NCBI GenBank assembly: GCA_022496185.1
Contig: WTXG01000108.1
Span: forward strand, 60,563 to 124,562
Reading direction: 5' to 3'
From: Multifurca ochricompacta
Taxonomy: Eukaryota > Basidiomycota > Agaricomycetes > Russulales > Russulaceae
Length of the DNA: 64,000 nt
A program made the position numbers and the translations under genes. This document shows positions 47,236 through 59,300 of this stretch, piece by piece. Numbering within the stretch: the stretch's first letter is position 1; each line of letters starts with the position of its first letter. Below the pieces are notes generated by a model that saw nothing but the letters and a program-made list of their open reading frames with translations, searched no databases and was not told the origin of the DNA.

Positions 47236-48769
47236 TCACAGCCCACCGGAGCGAACCTCATTCGAAGAGAGCCACGAAGATGCAGTGAAGGAGGGGAAGG
47301 GGTGGAATGATCCGCGTGTGTGAATACGCACCTCAAGAGCAAATAAATGTGAATCATAGGCTTCGGGCGCAAGCGCGCGTACGGCAGCCGCGAGGTTATA
47401 AACGTAGTCCTGTCTCCGTCTTCGTCAAAAAAACTGGGCCATAACGGAGCGTAACGTAATAGGGAGAAGAAAAGTAACCACATAATATGAGTGGGTTGCT
47501 AATGTTACCTTGTTACGCCCCGATGGACCTGCGGCATGCCAGATAGTATCTGCAAGTGCCTCAAGCGGTTCCGAGCCAACTATACAAAATGAGAAAGGGA
47601 AAACTTCGTCGTTAGTTAATGTAGAGTTACTTTCCCTTGGTTTGCTTATTTTTTTCCTGTGCGAGTGGAAGAGGGGGGGGGGGGGGGAGGGGGGTAGGTA
47701 GAGGACAGGGGAAACGCACTGAAAGAGGGATTATCGTTCCGCCCGACGTAACATTCTGCACCAGGCATCACGATCGTCTCCTGCCCGTCTACGAGCCCAT
47801 AAACGTCCACTCTCTCGAGGGTATAACCATCCTGTCAGGTATAGGCCAAAAATGGACGCCCCGTGTGATGAGATGAGCCCTTATGAAACTACGTGGGAGG
47901 AAAAGAGGGGATTTGTCACCTTTTCTCGATAATCTGAACGGTTGGGGATATTATCACGTCAGAGATGAGAAGAAGAGGGACGGTGGCCAGTGGCAGCAAC
48001 TTGAGCGCGCGTGCGAGATGGGGCCCGCACCTAGGTATGCACGAACCTCTGCAGCGTGCGCTGGATCAATTGTGAATGCGACGCCTATTTATAACACCAC
48101 ACGGCATGATCAATGACCCTTTTATATATTTGGGGATCTCGAAGACGGGAAAAACCCTGCTTGCACTCGTATGTCGTGTGCACAGAGAGGGAGCGAGGGG
48201 AGGAGGGGCACACTGACACGTACCCCATACGACGTCTTCATGAGGGAATAGGTCCTGTGGGGAGAGGAGGGGGGGACAACAAGTTCGCCATGCGATTGAT
48301 ATCGATCAACCCTCAGCTCAAAGAACAATGTTATGACTTGGTGCACGCACGCGTGCATGGAGGGTAACGAAAAGAAACCTACCGCTCCAGAAAACTCAGC
48401 CCAGTCTTCTTGATGTACAAGCGTGACGACGCGTCCTGGGCTCTGAAATAGCACACAAGTAGGTTGTGAGAGCTTGGGAGTGAGGGGTGAAGGTAATGTA
48501 ATACTTTAGGTGTACCGCGATGATCATGGGATTTTTGTGCAAAGCGACGAACATAGCCTCTGAGGAATCCAGGGACTAGTAGCATTATGACGTCGAGGTG
48601 TGTAAAAAGGAAGAGGCGCCGTACTTTCCTTAACGACATGGGGGGGAGGCTACAGGGAAAGAGAACTTGAAGTAGATATGTTGAGGGAGAGAGTATTACT
48701 CACACGGAATATGAGGGAACCATAACCAAAGACGATGTAAGGATCATTGACGAGGACGGTGACGGTCAT
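47236..48769 (-). CDS. Glutathione-specific gamma-glutamylcyclotransferase, ChaC type
   Basis: Cytosolic enzyme expected to split glutathione into 5-oxoproline and Cys-Gly. ATG at 48769 gives MTVTVLVNDPYIVFGYGSL, whose YGSL motif binds the gamma-glutamyl group. Next exons give PGFLRGYVRRFAQKSHDHRG, PGRVVTLVHQEDWAEF, and a region with YTLERVDVYGLVDG, IVMPGAECYVGR (with CCDS-like spacing to the catalytic Glu typical of ChaC) and SEPLEALADTIWHAAGPSG. The final exon continues KDYVYNLAAAVRAL, HLFALEVRI, ending at TGA 47236-47238. Introns are short but several junctions were placed only approximately. It is convergent with the MAM3-like gene and head-to-tail with phosphatidylserine decarboxylase. 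Confidence 0.88.
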
Positions 48770-48989
48770 AGTTATAGTCAACAACAACAACAACACAACA
48801 ACAACACGAGTTGAATCGTGGACGAGTGTTGCATATGGTTATAGATTAGTAGCATATTGTCGTTTACTTACATAAGCAAAGCTAGCTCTGCCGCATCCCT
48901 CATCCCTCCCTCATCCTCATCCTCACTAGCCATTAGTCATTAGTCATTAAACCGTCATAAAAAAAAACGAGGGGCCAACGACTGACTAT

Positions 48990-50843
48990 CTACGCCTCTT
49001 TCTCCTTTGGTACATCTCCCAACATCTGCCCTACACGCACCTTCTGCCCACCGTGCACCGCAAATTCGAACGTCGGTGGCGCTTCAAAGACGAGCACGAT
49101 CGTACTACCGAGACAAAAACCACCCATTTCCTGCCCCGGCCTTAGAGGTTGACCATTCAGGATCGGCGACGCAGCAGAGTACACAGCCTCAGTGTAAGTA
49201 CCCGGTGGTGGCGGGCGTCCGCGCACGTTTGTACGCAGGGCCTGTCACATTTATCTCGTAAACGAGATCGATCGTGAATAGAAATCCCGTCCGTACCTGG
49301 TCAAAATTGATCTTTATGCTGCCCACGTTCGTCGCGCCGACAGGGACCATGCCAAAGAAGCCGTGCCGCCAGCGCCCGAGCATTGCAACCCGCTCGTTTA
49401 GAACGAACAGATTCTCGACCCGCTTCGCAACCCATGGCGACACCGAAAATAGTTCACCTGTTCAGCGAGGCACTTTTGTGTCAGCTATCACTTACCCAAC
49501 CAAAAATAAAGAAAAGAAAAGAAAGAAAAAGTCTCCACGGCGCTCTTGGCAGTAGTAAATGAGAACAAGGGAAAGTGCGACGTACCCTGGAAATGCCGTC
49601 GCTTCTCGACGACCCATGCTGTTGGACTGTGAAACCGATGATAATCCCTGGTGCAAGGTAAATTACGGCAAAAAAGAGAGCGTTGCCGGGTTTGACTCGC
49701 GCTGCACCACGCCTGGACATGTCTGCAAAGTTAGCGAGGGCGCTACGTGGGCCTAACTCTCTCGCGACTGAAGCGTGATCGGCGGCTGTCTCCTGAACGG
49801 ACTTGTCCGGCTCGACGACTGATGCATCGATCCGCGCGCCATGTTTGTGTGGTGCGGGTGGTGGCGACGGACGCCCGTACGCTTGTGGGTCGGTAGGAAA
49901 CTTCAGTGCCTCCTCCTCTTCTGTCCCTGAAGGTGGAGAAACGGGTGTTGTAGGAGCGGACGTGCCAATAAGTTGCGAAAGGCTGTACTCTATCCCATTC
50001 ACGTTCGCAAACTCGCGGTCGTCGACAATCGCCATCTCTCGTGCGGGGAACGGCACCGTCGTCGTTGTGGCTGTCGGTTTTCCCGCTCCAGATTTGGGGC
50101 GCTCGACACCGAGGAGGGCGTCGAGAGAGTAGGTGAGCCCTTTAACCTGTTCAACACGTGCGCCCTGTACTGCGCCAAAGTGAAGCACGGTGCCGTCAGC
50201 GGGAGAGACGAGGGAGGCGTCGGCAATGGGACGTGATCCGGGAGTGAGAGAACGGTAAAAGAAGGCACCAAGAGAAGGATATTCACGCAGGTCAGCGGGT
50301 TCGATCTCTGTAAGGTCACAACCAAATATGAAGGCGTAGAGCTTGAAGCTGATCGGTCGAAGCCAAATGGGGAGTTCGAATGAATTGAGCCAGCCCCAGA
50401 GACGAGAGAGGTTGCGCAAGGGGAGTGCGCCAAGGATATGAACCTGTAAAGAGGATGGGAGAAGGTCGTCAGCGGGAACGAGAAGGGATATTATTGTGAT
50501 TCAGTCTACAAACCCCACTAATGGAGGCTGACATTGCTCATGGTTGTCAAGGCATGATGAGAATGGTAGAAGAGGATAGGTGCGTCACTGCAAACTCGCA
50601 GACGTCTCCTCGCGTGGGATGATGATGAGAGGAGAATAAATAAAAGGGCATACCGACCTGCCAGGGCCCTTTGAGCTTGATAACCTCTTGTCCATCCTCG
50701 TCGACGTGGACCTCTTTCACCGCGCGATGTCGCCTATATTGGATGATGACAAGTAAGAGAGCGCCAACGAACCAGGGGAGAGGGTTCCATTTCATGGGGG
50801 TATGCCGCCATGCGCTAGACAGTCGCTCCGTAGAAAGAAACAT
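48990..50843 (-). CDS. PSD1: Phosphatidylserine decarboxylase, mitochondrial PSD1 type
   Basis: Converts phosphatidylserine to phosphatidylethanolamine, normally at the inner mitochondrial membrane. The ATG at 50843 ([19 protein letters not shown]) precedes a hydrophobic segment [14 protein letters not shown], suiting a mitochondrial leader plus anchor. After an intron the core starts with [17 protein letters not shown] and [13 protein letters not shown], then [14 protein letters not shown] variable Pro/Ser/Glu-rich insertion (about 49780-49950) follows. Further motifs are [37 protein letters not shown] and, near 49090-49120, [16 protein letters not shown]. The LGST motif is the self-cleavage site that forms the pyruvoyl prosthetic group. 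The stop is TAG at 48990-48992. About four introns are inferred. Confidence 0.92.
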
Positions 50844-51460
50844 GCGCTTTATAGAAGGATGGTAGGAGAGCAAGAAGGAGGGGGACGATGTGCGCGAGGA
50901 CGAGCGCGTCTAATAAGGAGGGAGGGAGAAGATGAAAGGGAATGGGAATGGGAACGAGAATGGGAATGGGAATGGGAATAGGAATAGGAAAAGTAGGAAC
51001 GAGAAAGAGGATAGGGATTAAAGGGCACGCGACTATGAAGATTCCCGCGTGCAATTGGCGGAAGAGGATTCAGAAATTTAGCGGAAGAGTGTAAATGAAA
51101 GAAAGGACGAGATGATGATGAATTGATAATGGAAATGATGACTTGCATTTTTATAATCAAGCAAGGTTGGGATCCATGTAAATGTAAATGTATGCGTGAG
51201 TGAGTGAGAGTATGTATGTGTATGCGTGTGAGTTATGAGGGTGCGAATGTATGCAGTGCAGTGAAGAAGCGGACAGAGGGCGCGCTTCTGGTTCGATTCA
51301 CAATTCGATCGAGTTCAAAAAAAATCAGAAAAATCAGAAATACAAATTAAGAAAAAGAAAAAAGAAAAAAAAGAGTGACGTAGAATAGAAGGAAGGACAC
51401 CCAACACCCAACACACAACAACACAAAACAACACAAACAACCACCAGTGAGCACTTTACA
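50844..51460. repeat. Upstream region of PSD1 with a GGGAAT-type repeat
   Basis: An imperfect hexamer array (gggaat, variants ggaata and gaacga) runs from about 50939 to 50995, on the 5' side of PSD1. Other low-complexity stretches, gtgagtgagag/gtatgtgtatg, lie near 51195-51235, with A-rich DNA to 51400. No gene was seen. The repeat is short and interstitial, and the unit is not a known fungal telomere repeat. Confidence 0.7.
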
Positions 51461-52628
51461 TCAAGCGTACTTAAAAAAAACAAAAAGTCAGAGTCAACAT
51501 ATCATCAATCAATGAAAACCAACTCACTCTCGTAAAGGTTCCCATCGTCATAAACGTCTCCTTACGCGCTTTACCACCTTTTGGCATGTATAGTGATTTG
51601 ACTGCCTCACTCATGTTGGCTTTACGCTTCGCTTCTTCTATTGCTAGGCTGCTCGCTACTGCACGGCTCGCTCCAGCTGCGATCGTAGGCGCAGAGCTCG
51701 CAGATACAGATCCTGTCCCACTCTTCTTCTTCACAGGTGGTTGATCACCCTCGACCCCTTCAGGCCCCACACCTGTTGCCTTCCTCTTCTTGCCCTTTCC
51801 CTTGACGTTGAGAGCAGCAGCTGCTGCACGTCGCCTCTCCATCATGCCTCGAATACGTTCCTCCTCCTCCGGACTTGGGTTGAGAACCCTCACGTCCTCA
51901 GTTCGATTGAACTTTGTCGCGCACTGCGGGCAAACGTCTAGTTGTCCTTTGGATGACCCCTCCACATCTCCCTCACCGCTTTTGTCATTATCATCTCTTT
52001 CCTTATCTTTCCCTTTTTCGGACGGTGGCGTCGATGTAGAGACCGCTTTGAGACCAGCTTGCGAAAATACGCAGCCGCAGGTGGACAGGTACACGAATGG
52101 GACGGGACCTGTCATCTCTTTAAAGTTAAGTGGGCAAACGAAGAGTCCCCTGTCAGCCATCGAGTCGGGCGAGTCCGATTTCGGAGCAGTGTTAGATGTG
52201 AGGACTAGTGTTTTGACGTCCTGTAGTAAAGGGTTTTCATTGCGTCTGAGCTCTCAAGACGTTACTAAGGAAAGATGTACTACGCACCTTTAATGAACGA
52301 ATATGCCCACATATCTCCTCACCGTCACCAAATGCCAACCGATCAAGTAAAAACTCGATTATTGCATCCTTGTTATACAGCTTTCCCAAGTCACACGACA
52401 CTATGGGTTCTCGCAATGGACGCTATTGTGAAACACATTTCCCCACGCGGTTAGTCGATATGAACCATAGTCTCTTTCGAGGCGAGGTACGAGTCTGTGG
52501 CATACCTTGGACAGAGCGCAGAAAAACCATCTAGCTCGGGTCTGATTTGCCTTGTCTGCCTGTTCGGCTTTTTTTTTGCTTCGAACGAGGTCACGACGAT
52601 CGGGGATACTTCCTCCATCATTACCCAT
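51461..52628 (-). CDS. RTF2: Replication termination factor 2 (Rtf2)
   Basis: Nuclear protein with a C2HC2/RING-like Zn finger, known from fission yeast for fork arrest at replication barriers and also tied to splicing. ATG at 52628 (MGNDGGSIPDRRDLV). The following exons carry RWFFCALSK, an exon with PIVSCDLGKLYNKDAIIEFLLD and IRSLKDVKTLVLT, then ADRGLFVCPLNFKEMTG, FVYLSTCGCVFSQAGLKAV and VCPQCATKFNRTEDV, which supply the Cys pairs. The C-terminal half is Lys/Ala-rich and ends ETFMTMGTFTR; a last intron leads to a two-codon exon (Tyr-Ala-stop, 51470-51461). This fits the family in length and order. Confidence 0.9.
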
Positions 52629-52834
52629 GTCTTAGTCTGAAAGGTGAAATGTAGCGTAAAGAGTAACGAGTAGAGAGTATAAAGTTAGAGAGAGTGAGAG
52701 TGAGAGTGTCAATCCTGTCAATGGCAAGAAAGATGTGTCTGTCACGCGTCACGTCACAATGTCACGTGGTGGGTTATAGGGACAAAGCAAAGTAATTAAA
52801 TTATGAAATTGGTTCGCGTCGTCCTCGGACCGCA

Positions 52835-53603
52835 ATGCTACAGGAACTGTCGAGCATGGACCGCATCACTCAGCTCCAGGATGAGATTCAAAACGTATTC
52901 GATCATTTGCATTTGCATTTGTTTTTGTTTTTCTTCTCTTTTATTTCATTTTATTTTTCATAAGTCTGACAATGTAATCCTGCAAAAAACAGCTCCTCAC
53001 CATCATGTCACGCAGCATCGCTTATCTCACCTCAAGGGCTAACTTTGTACAAGTCTCGGAAGAGATCCCCATAACGAAACAGCGTAACCCGGACAAAGTA
53101 GATCCTCCAGACGTCTTTGAGGGTATGCACCACTTTCCTCTCTCCGAAAAACGCTTTTTCCCAACGTGTGTGGTCGAACAGCGAACAAGAAGGAACTCGT
53201 AGACGATCTCATGGTGAAGGCCAAACAGATCGAGTACCTCATCCAATCCCTTCCAACGCCAGAGCCCGAAGAGGTCCAGGTACGATTTATCCCCCCCCCC
53301 CCCCTTCGTGTCCTTCCCTAGACTTTATTCCGGGGCGACCTAGCCTTAACCTTTTGTAACAGGCTGCGCGCCTTGCGACGCTCGAGGAAGAGATGCAACG
53401 AGCGAATCAAGACTATGAGGCTTCAGTAGCCCGAGCCAGTACGTCGCCACATTCACATCCACCCCTCTCTCTCTCTCTCGTGTTTGCCAAGTTCGGACAC
53501 AAACAACCAACAATGAACAGAGGCTCTCCATGCGCAGATAAGCGAAACACTACGTGGTATTCTCAACGATGACGAATTCGCCGCCGAAGCGCTTCCTGGA
53601 TGA
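52835..53603 (+). CDS. MED21: Mediator complex subunit 21
   Basis: Small middle-module subunit of Mediator, bridging activators and RNA polymerase II. ATG at 52835 (MLQELSSMDRITQLQDEIQN); the ATG at 52856 would start at the usual MDRITQLQ and is an alternative. Exon 2 (about 52992-53123) has LLTIMSRSIAYLTSRANF and EEIPITKQRNPD. Exon 3 has KKELVDDLMVKAKQIEYLI, LPTPEPEEVQ. Exon 4 has LATLEEEMQRANQDYEA. Exon 5 ends ISETLRGILNDDEFAAEALPG with TGA at 53601-53603. This is the known coiled-coil layout of MED21. A pure C run of about 15 bp lies in intron 3 (53290-53305). Four introns are inferred. Confidence 0.92.
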
Positions 53604-56388
53604 ACCAAACCGAGAGAAAAAGTTATAAAATAAAAATAATGGGGGTGATGGAGGGGAGGGGTGGTTGTGCCAGAGAGCCAAGTGATAAGTCTGATTGGAT
53701 TGGCAGATTGTTAGCCAAGAGGGGATTTCCAACCCGCCAAGCGCCTGAGACAGGAGCCCCTGAGCAGGGAACTGAGGGTCACGCGCATAGCACACACACG
53801 CACACACACACGCACACACACACAATACTCACCGTGACATTTCGCACTTCCACAAATGAATGTTCTCTGGCCCCGTGGCCTCTACGAGCGTGCGGATGGA
53901 ATGGCGCCTGCGCCCAAAAACAATCCTTGTGGCTGTGGTCGTCAGTAAGGAACCGTTTTAATCAGACGAGTCGATACCCATTGCATTCAAACGGTTTGAT
54001 CTACACGCCACCTATAAAAACCGATGGTCCTTACGGCAGCCCTTATTTTTAATAAAACTTTACCCCCCTCCCGCCTCCCCAAATCGATGTGGCTCTTTTC
54101 AGGGACGAAAGAAAAGAAAAGATAATAGTTCTTTTACTTCCACCTAACCCCCCCCCCCCCCGGAATATAGTTAGAACAGACTGATTCAATTGACATCGAC
54201 AGACAACACTTCGGGTTATTGCAGTGTGGTGTCTCTTTCTAGTAGTAGAGATGAGAACCGCTGAGATTGTAACTCACTGTATGAGGGCCACACCTTATTG
54301 CTATCGGACCGGTAACGTAGTGGCTGCTTCCCCCCACTTTCTACACCGCTCCTTCTCTTTCCTCCCCTCAACCTCTCTTGTTGCTGGTCAGTACACGGAC
54401 TCACATGAACGCAAGGCCCGAGCCACTAAGGGTAGCCAAAGTTTACCGCTGTTGTTTTCTCTCATTCGAAATCGAAACATTCTAAAAATCCTCTCACGCT
54501 TGTCGTTAGAGACCCACGCGGGTCCCAGCCATCAAAAGGAGTATATCTGTGTGTGCTTGACTGATTACGCATCTCTATGACTAATCCACTATTTCAAAGT
54601 ATTTGTGCCCGTCCCTCTTTTTTGGTGAAGAAAAAGTATAATTGTCGAAATGCTGATGGATCATCAAGTTGTGATTGGTCCCGAATCGGAAGGTGCTCTA
54701 AATTCATGGTGGTTGACGCCAGATGTTCTCATTGCTCGTTACACATGCAGTATTTGTCTTTCTGTTGCGGGACTTCGGTGGCGTTAGGCCGTTCTAACCG
54801 CCCATCCGATCGAATTTGGGGTCACGCGAGCGATAGCTGCTATGTGCCTTTGATAAATAGGCGCCACTCCACTCAAGGATGTGTGAGTTCTTGCGTGTGT
54901 GTGTGCATAGAGGTAGTGAAAAACCATCACACGACATTGAACGCCCGGGTGAGACGAATTTGAAAAGTTGAGGGTTATACGCTGGGAAGGGAAGAAAATA
55001 AACTTATCTGTTGTTTCCACTGGTGCAATCTCACCTTTTGCCTCTCATGTGATCGCAAAAATGAGCGGCTCGAGATGATTACTGTGCTCCGGTCGTGCAG
55101 CACGCCGGAAAAGATCATGCTGACTCGTTGCAAGTAAACAGTATATGTCGATATTTACGGGATGATGTATAGGGTACAATTTGCCAGCCATATGTGGTGC
55201 CACCGGTAAGCTCTCCCTGGGTATGAAGAAATATGTGAAGCGAACAAGGAAAAAACGCCAAACTTTCAAGGACAAACAAAAAACAAGTACGTGGAAGGAA
55301 GGAAACGCCAAATTTCCAGAAGGCATGGTCAGGTGACCATTGTTCTTCCACCATTCCCAGGAACTTTCTTGAAACTGTATCACTTTAGTTTCACCTGCGA
55401 TGATTCATGGTCCTTGCTTGGGCAAGAGGTTGGGGGAGGGGGGGGGATTCTGAAGGGGAGATGCTGACGAAAATGGTCTTCATCAGGCTCTCCGTAAAAA
55501 AGGAAAAAAAAAAAAAGATATATTTGTCTATCATAGCATCCCTGGACGGAGTCGGTTTCCCCTAAAACGGAAGATTGGGTGGTCGTACAGACTGTCCGCC
55601 GCTGGTTCAGTCTAGGGTCGCACGGCCACCCCACGCCATATCGATAAGAAATCCATGAACTAGAAATTGCAAGGTATTCGACTAGACCACATTGAGCATA
55701 GAAGAGTTCTCTGACCGGAGCGACCAGCGACCAAAGTGGCGCCTGAAGGAGACCCACTAAGCAAAACAGTCTCAAGAGCCGCTACCCTGGGAATAGAATA
55801 GTCCACCACTGGTGGTTGAGAATGAGGATAATTCCAAAAAAAGATTCCGCAAACGCCGTCTCTGGAAAAGCACCCTCGATTGCGCGCCAGCGGAAGAGGG
55901 CATGACCATCGCGAACTGAGTAGAGCGGTTTAAATGTTTACTGATGGGAAATATGTCGAGATGGGAGAAGACAAATGGCAATAGCCCCAAAAGCGAAGCT
56001 TGTCGTGTGAGTTATAGAAAAAGCTGTGAGACGGTCAGGGGCGTGGCTAGCTGTGTCATATCAGAAGCAAGATGCAAAATATGGCCTTGTTCCAAAGTCA
56101 GAAAACCCTCAATTTTCAAATTTGAGAGGGGTGAAGAACGAGGGATGAGTTGTTACAGCTGGGCAGTTCGTGATGACAGACAAATAGCGTGTAGAGCGGC
56201 GAGCGGCGAATCCCGGTCGGAGTAGTGCAGTCTACACCCAACAATTCAACCAGCAGTACTTGCCTTTCATCTCACAAAGGAGAACCCTCGGGTTCTGCTG
56301 AGAGCATCGACAAACGTTGTAAGATGAAGATGAATCATTCGAACTTATGAGCTGGGTCTATGTAGACGCTGCTTAGAAAAGGTGATGA
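53604..56388. other. 2.8-kb stretch without a recognised gene
   Basis: I find no domain or convincing exon chain on either strand. It contains a (CA)n-type microsatellite with CG interruptions at about 53790-53824, a 13-bp C run near 54149, and G/A-rich runs near 55435 and 55505. Scattered open frames of 60-150 codons look random. It could hold an orphan gene, noncoding RNA or decayed DNA; the sequence alone does not decide. Confidence 0.5.
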
Positions 56389-59300
56389 TTACAGACCGTC
56401 GAGGTCATCGGTATTCAACTCTGGCTTCTCGACTTTCCGCTTTTGCCGTTCCTCCTTCACGTGTCTCTTCCACGCACATGCCATTGTCATGTCAAAGGCC
56501 AGCTCCTCCTTTGCCCGCGGTAATTCGTCGAGGATTTTCAAAACTAATTCCACGTCGACTTCTAAAGCCTTGAGGTCTCGACACTTGTGGAAATCCGATC
56601 GGGATTGTAGACGCATTTGGAGGGATTTTATACGTTTGCTTATCGTACTGGATCGTAGTGTCCGGTGTTCGTCAGTCAAACCTCACTCATTCAAGCAAAC
56701 CATGCACTCACTTTAGATACGATTGCCGCCTCATATGGTCTTCGATTGTTTGATGTTCCTGCTTCTGTCTTTGCCGCCGCTTCACCGTTCCCTTTTCTTC
56801 CATTACTATTGACCAGGAATGGCTAAGGCAGACGAGTAGATGAGGCAGAGCGCCTAGGAAAATAAGTCGATAGCGCGATTTTTTCGGCCAATCGATGGAG
56901 TCTACTTCTTGTGCAAAGGCTTCAAACTGATCTTGTCGAGCTTTCGCTAAACCCAGTCCCGGGTTTGCGACCCGATGCGCACGGCTGGCCAGGAGCCGAC
57001 GGTAGTAGAGTTGTAATGTCTTCGCAGCGCGAAGTTGCTCCCGTTGAGCCTCTTCAGATATAACCGTGATTTGAGTCCCGATCGACTCAATAATTGCTGC
57101 ATCGGCATTTTCAAGAGATTCTGCGTCTTCGTCTTCCTCATTTGAGGCCTCCTGGATTGTGTGATCCTCGTTCGCCTCATCTGCGGTATTTTCAACTGGG
57201 GCTAGGTTATTCGCTGGTACGAGGGCCTGACTGGGAGCGAAAGGCGCAGCTGATGGGTTCAGAGTCGACACTGGGCCAGCAGCCAAGGTGAGCTGCCGGC
57301 AGATGTCGCCAACATCCTTGAACTTAACTGGGCGGACCCCAGAAAAAGTGCGCACAGCCGTCTTGCGTTCGTCCATCAGAGTTATCATCTCGTCTAGCGG
57401 TGTTGGAGAGATCGACGAGGTAACGACAGTAGCAAGCCGCCCCCAATGCTGTGCGTAGACATATCTAGGTCTCCTTTAGCTGTATCCTCCAGAATGAAGG
57501 GAAGTCAAACCAACTGGCTGTAAAGGGAAGAGAACATCCTGTTACCATCTTTTCTCCGAAGGGACGTAATCGATTCAAAGATGAGGTCCTTTCTGGGCTG
57601 GCTTCCGGAATTAAACCCGACTAATATGAATCTATGAGCAACGTCGTTGTTGCTTCCAATGACCGAAAAAACCCACATAAACAAATGATCCTGCATCTAG
57701 ATTGAGGTGTATTGTGTCAGTAAACTTCGTTCTAAGTTTTAAGCGGTCATTGCTGCGATTACGTACAACCTCGCCAGGACGATATTTCTAACCCGAACGT
57801 GAACCAAGTGAAGCGGCTTATTCTGGTAGTGGAGGTGGTCTGGTTGGCGTAAGCAACTAGGCAGGTTCTTCCCTATGCTCAACTCACCGGCGTCAAGGCC
57901 ACTGTAAACGCGCTCCAAGAGATCTCGGAAGGGCCTCGTCATTTGCCACGCCACGCGAGGGCCTGCGTCCTTATTTTGCACCCGGTAAAGTTGCTGTACA
58001 TTCTTGAGGATCCAACTACGCGGAAGCGTCACGCCGTGAAGCGATCCCATCCTATTCAATGCCGACGCCATGACAAACGAGCTCACGACAAGCTCCAGGA
58101 ATCGGCACAGCACGGTAATTTCGACTGGTATGTTTTGGTTGAGAATATGCCTGGGAAAACGGATGGGGTCTTGTTAAGCAGAGAACGTCACAGGATTATT
58201 ATAGACATACTGTATGAACATTGCGCCGACATGAACACTGTTTTTCTCGCTTCCGCGTAAGAACTCAACCAGTCCCAGGATTATATGCCCGTTCTGACCG
58301 TGCATTAACCAAGGTGGGGGGCGGTTCTGGACTAAACGGGTGCGGCTGACATGCTCGACGAGCGCCTTGTCTTCAATGAACGAGCCCAGGTCCGCCAAGC
58401 TCAGCAATGTCGTCATGAACCTGCGTGTATGTAGATTGGGGTCCAGCTTGTTAAGCATGGGCCAAATCCAATAGGTTTTCAGCGAGTGGAATGTCTGCGA
58501 AGTCTGCCGGTTGGCATGGAGCGTGATGTTCGTGAAAGATCCGAAGGCGTAGTGTATTGGATTCAAGACTTCATAGAATCGTTCGAACCATTTCCTTCAG
58601 AACATTTAATAAGTGCAACTCAATGTTTGGAAAGTGCAAGGACGAACCGCACAATAGACTGGCCGAGTTCTACTTCGAAACCGAGGCCTACTTCGAAAAA
58701 TCGGAGCGAATTCAAGATGAAAATCTGAAACATGTGGAACTCCAACCGCCTCTCAAACCACGCATGGTCCAGTACGTGCTGCCTCTGACACTCTGTGCGG
58801 TCACAACGGCCTATAACGGCAGCTTCACATGGGTCAAACACACGAACAGACAGGCAGTTACTGCAATAAGGGTTGAGTCTTTCCCTTACTCGTTCTCGAA
58901 GCGCAGATTGATACGCTTTGTGGAAGCTCCCCACTCCTACCATGACATCTTCGTTTGATAGCTGTTGTCGAGACTTTCCAAGGTAGTCGTAAAGAAATGT
59001 TCCGCGGGGAAGGCATACATGGCCCCAGACTGTACAGAGAATAAGAAAAGTTTTTGGATGGTTTGTTTCGTCCATGGTTCAAGGATAAGAGGATCTCTTG
59101 AACGAGAACTGAGTAGTCCTGAATGGCTTTTGCCTTGGAAAGGGTTTGAACGTCAGTGTCGTGGAGGTCCGAGTCGACCTGCGCGCTCAGATCCCGGAAG
59201 AAGTGGTCAAAGCAGAGAAGAGCAGCGGGTCTGTTTTGATCTGAGTGAAAATCTTTGTTCCAAGAGTCATCAACTGAGCTATATCGTCCTTGTAGATAGC

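Noticed and set aside
50939..50995. Possible interstitial telomere repeat (GGGAAT)n
   Set aside because: The fungal telomere unit is normally TTAGGG. This array is short, imperfect and next to a housekeeping gene, so it is treated as a microsatellite.
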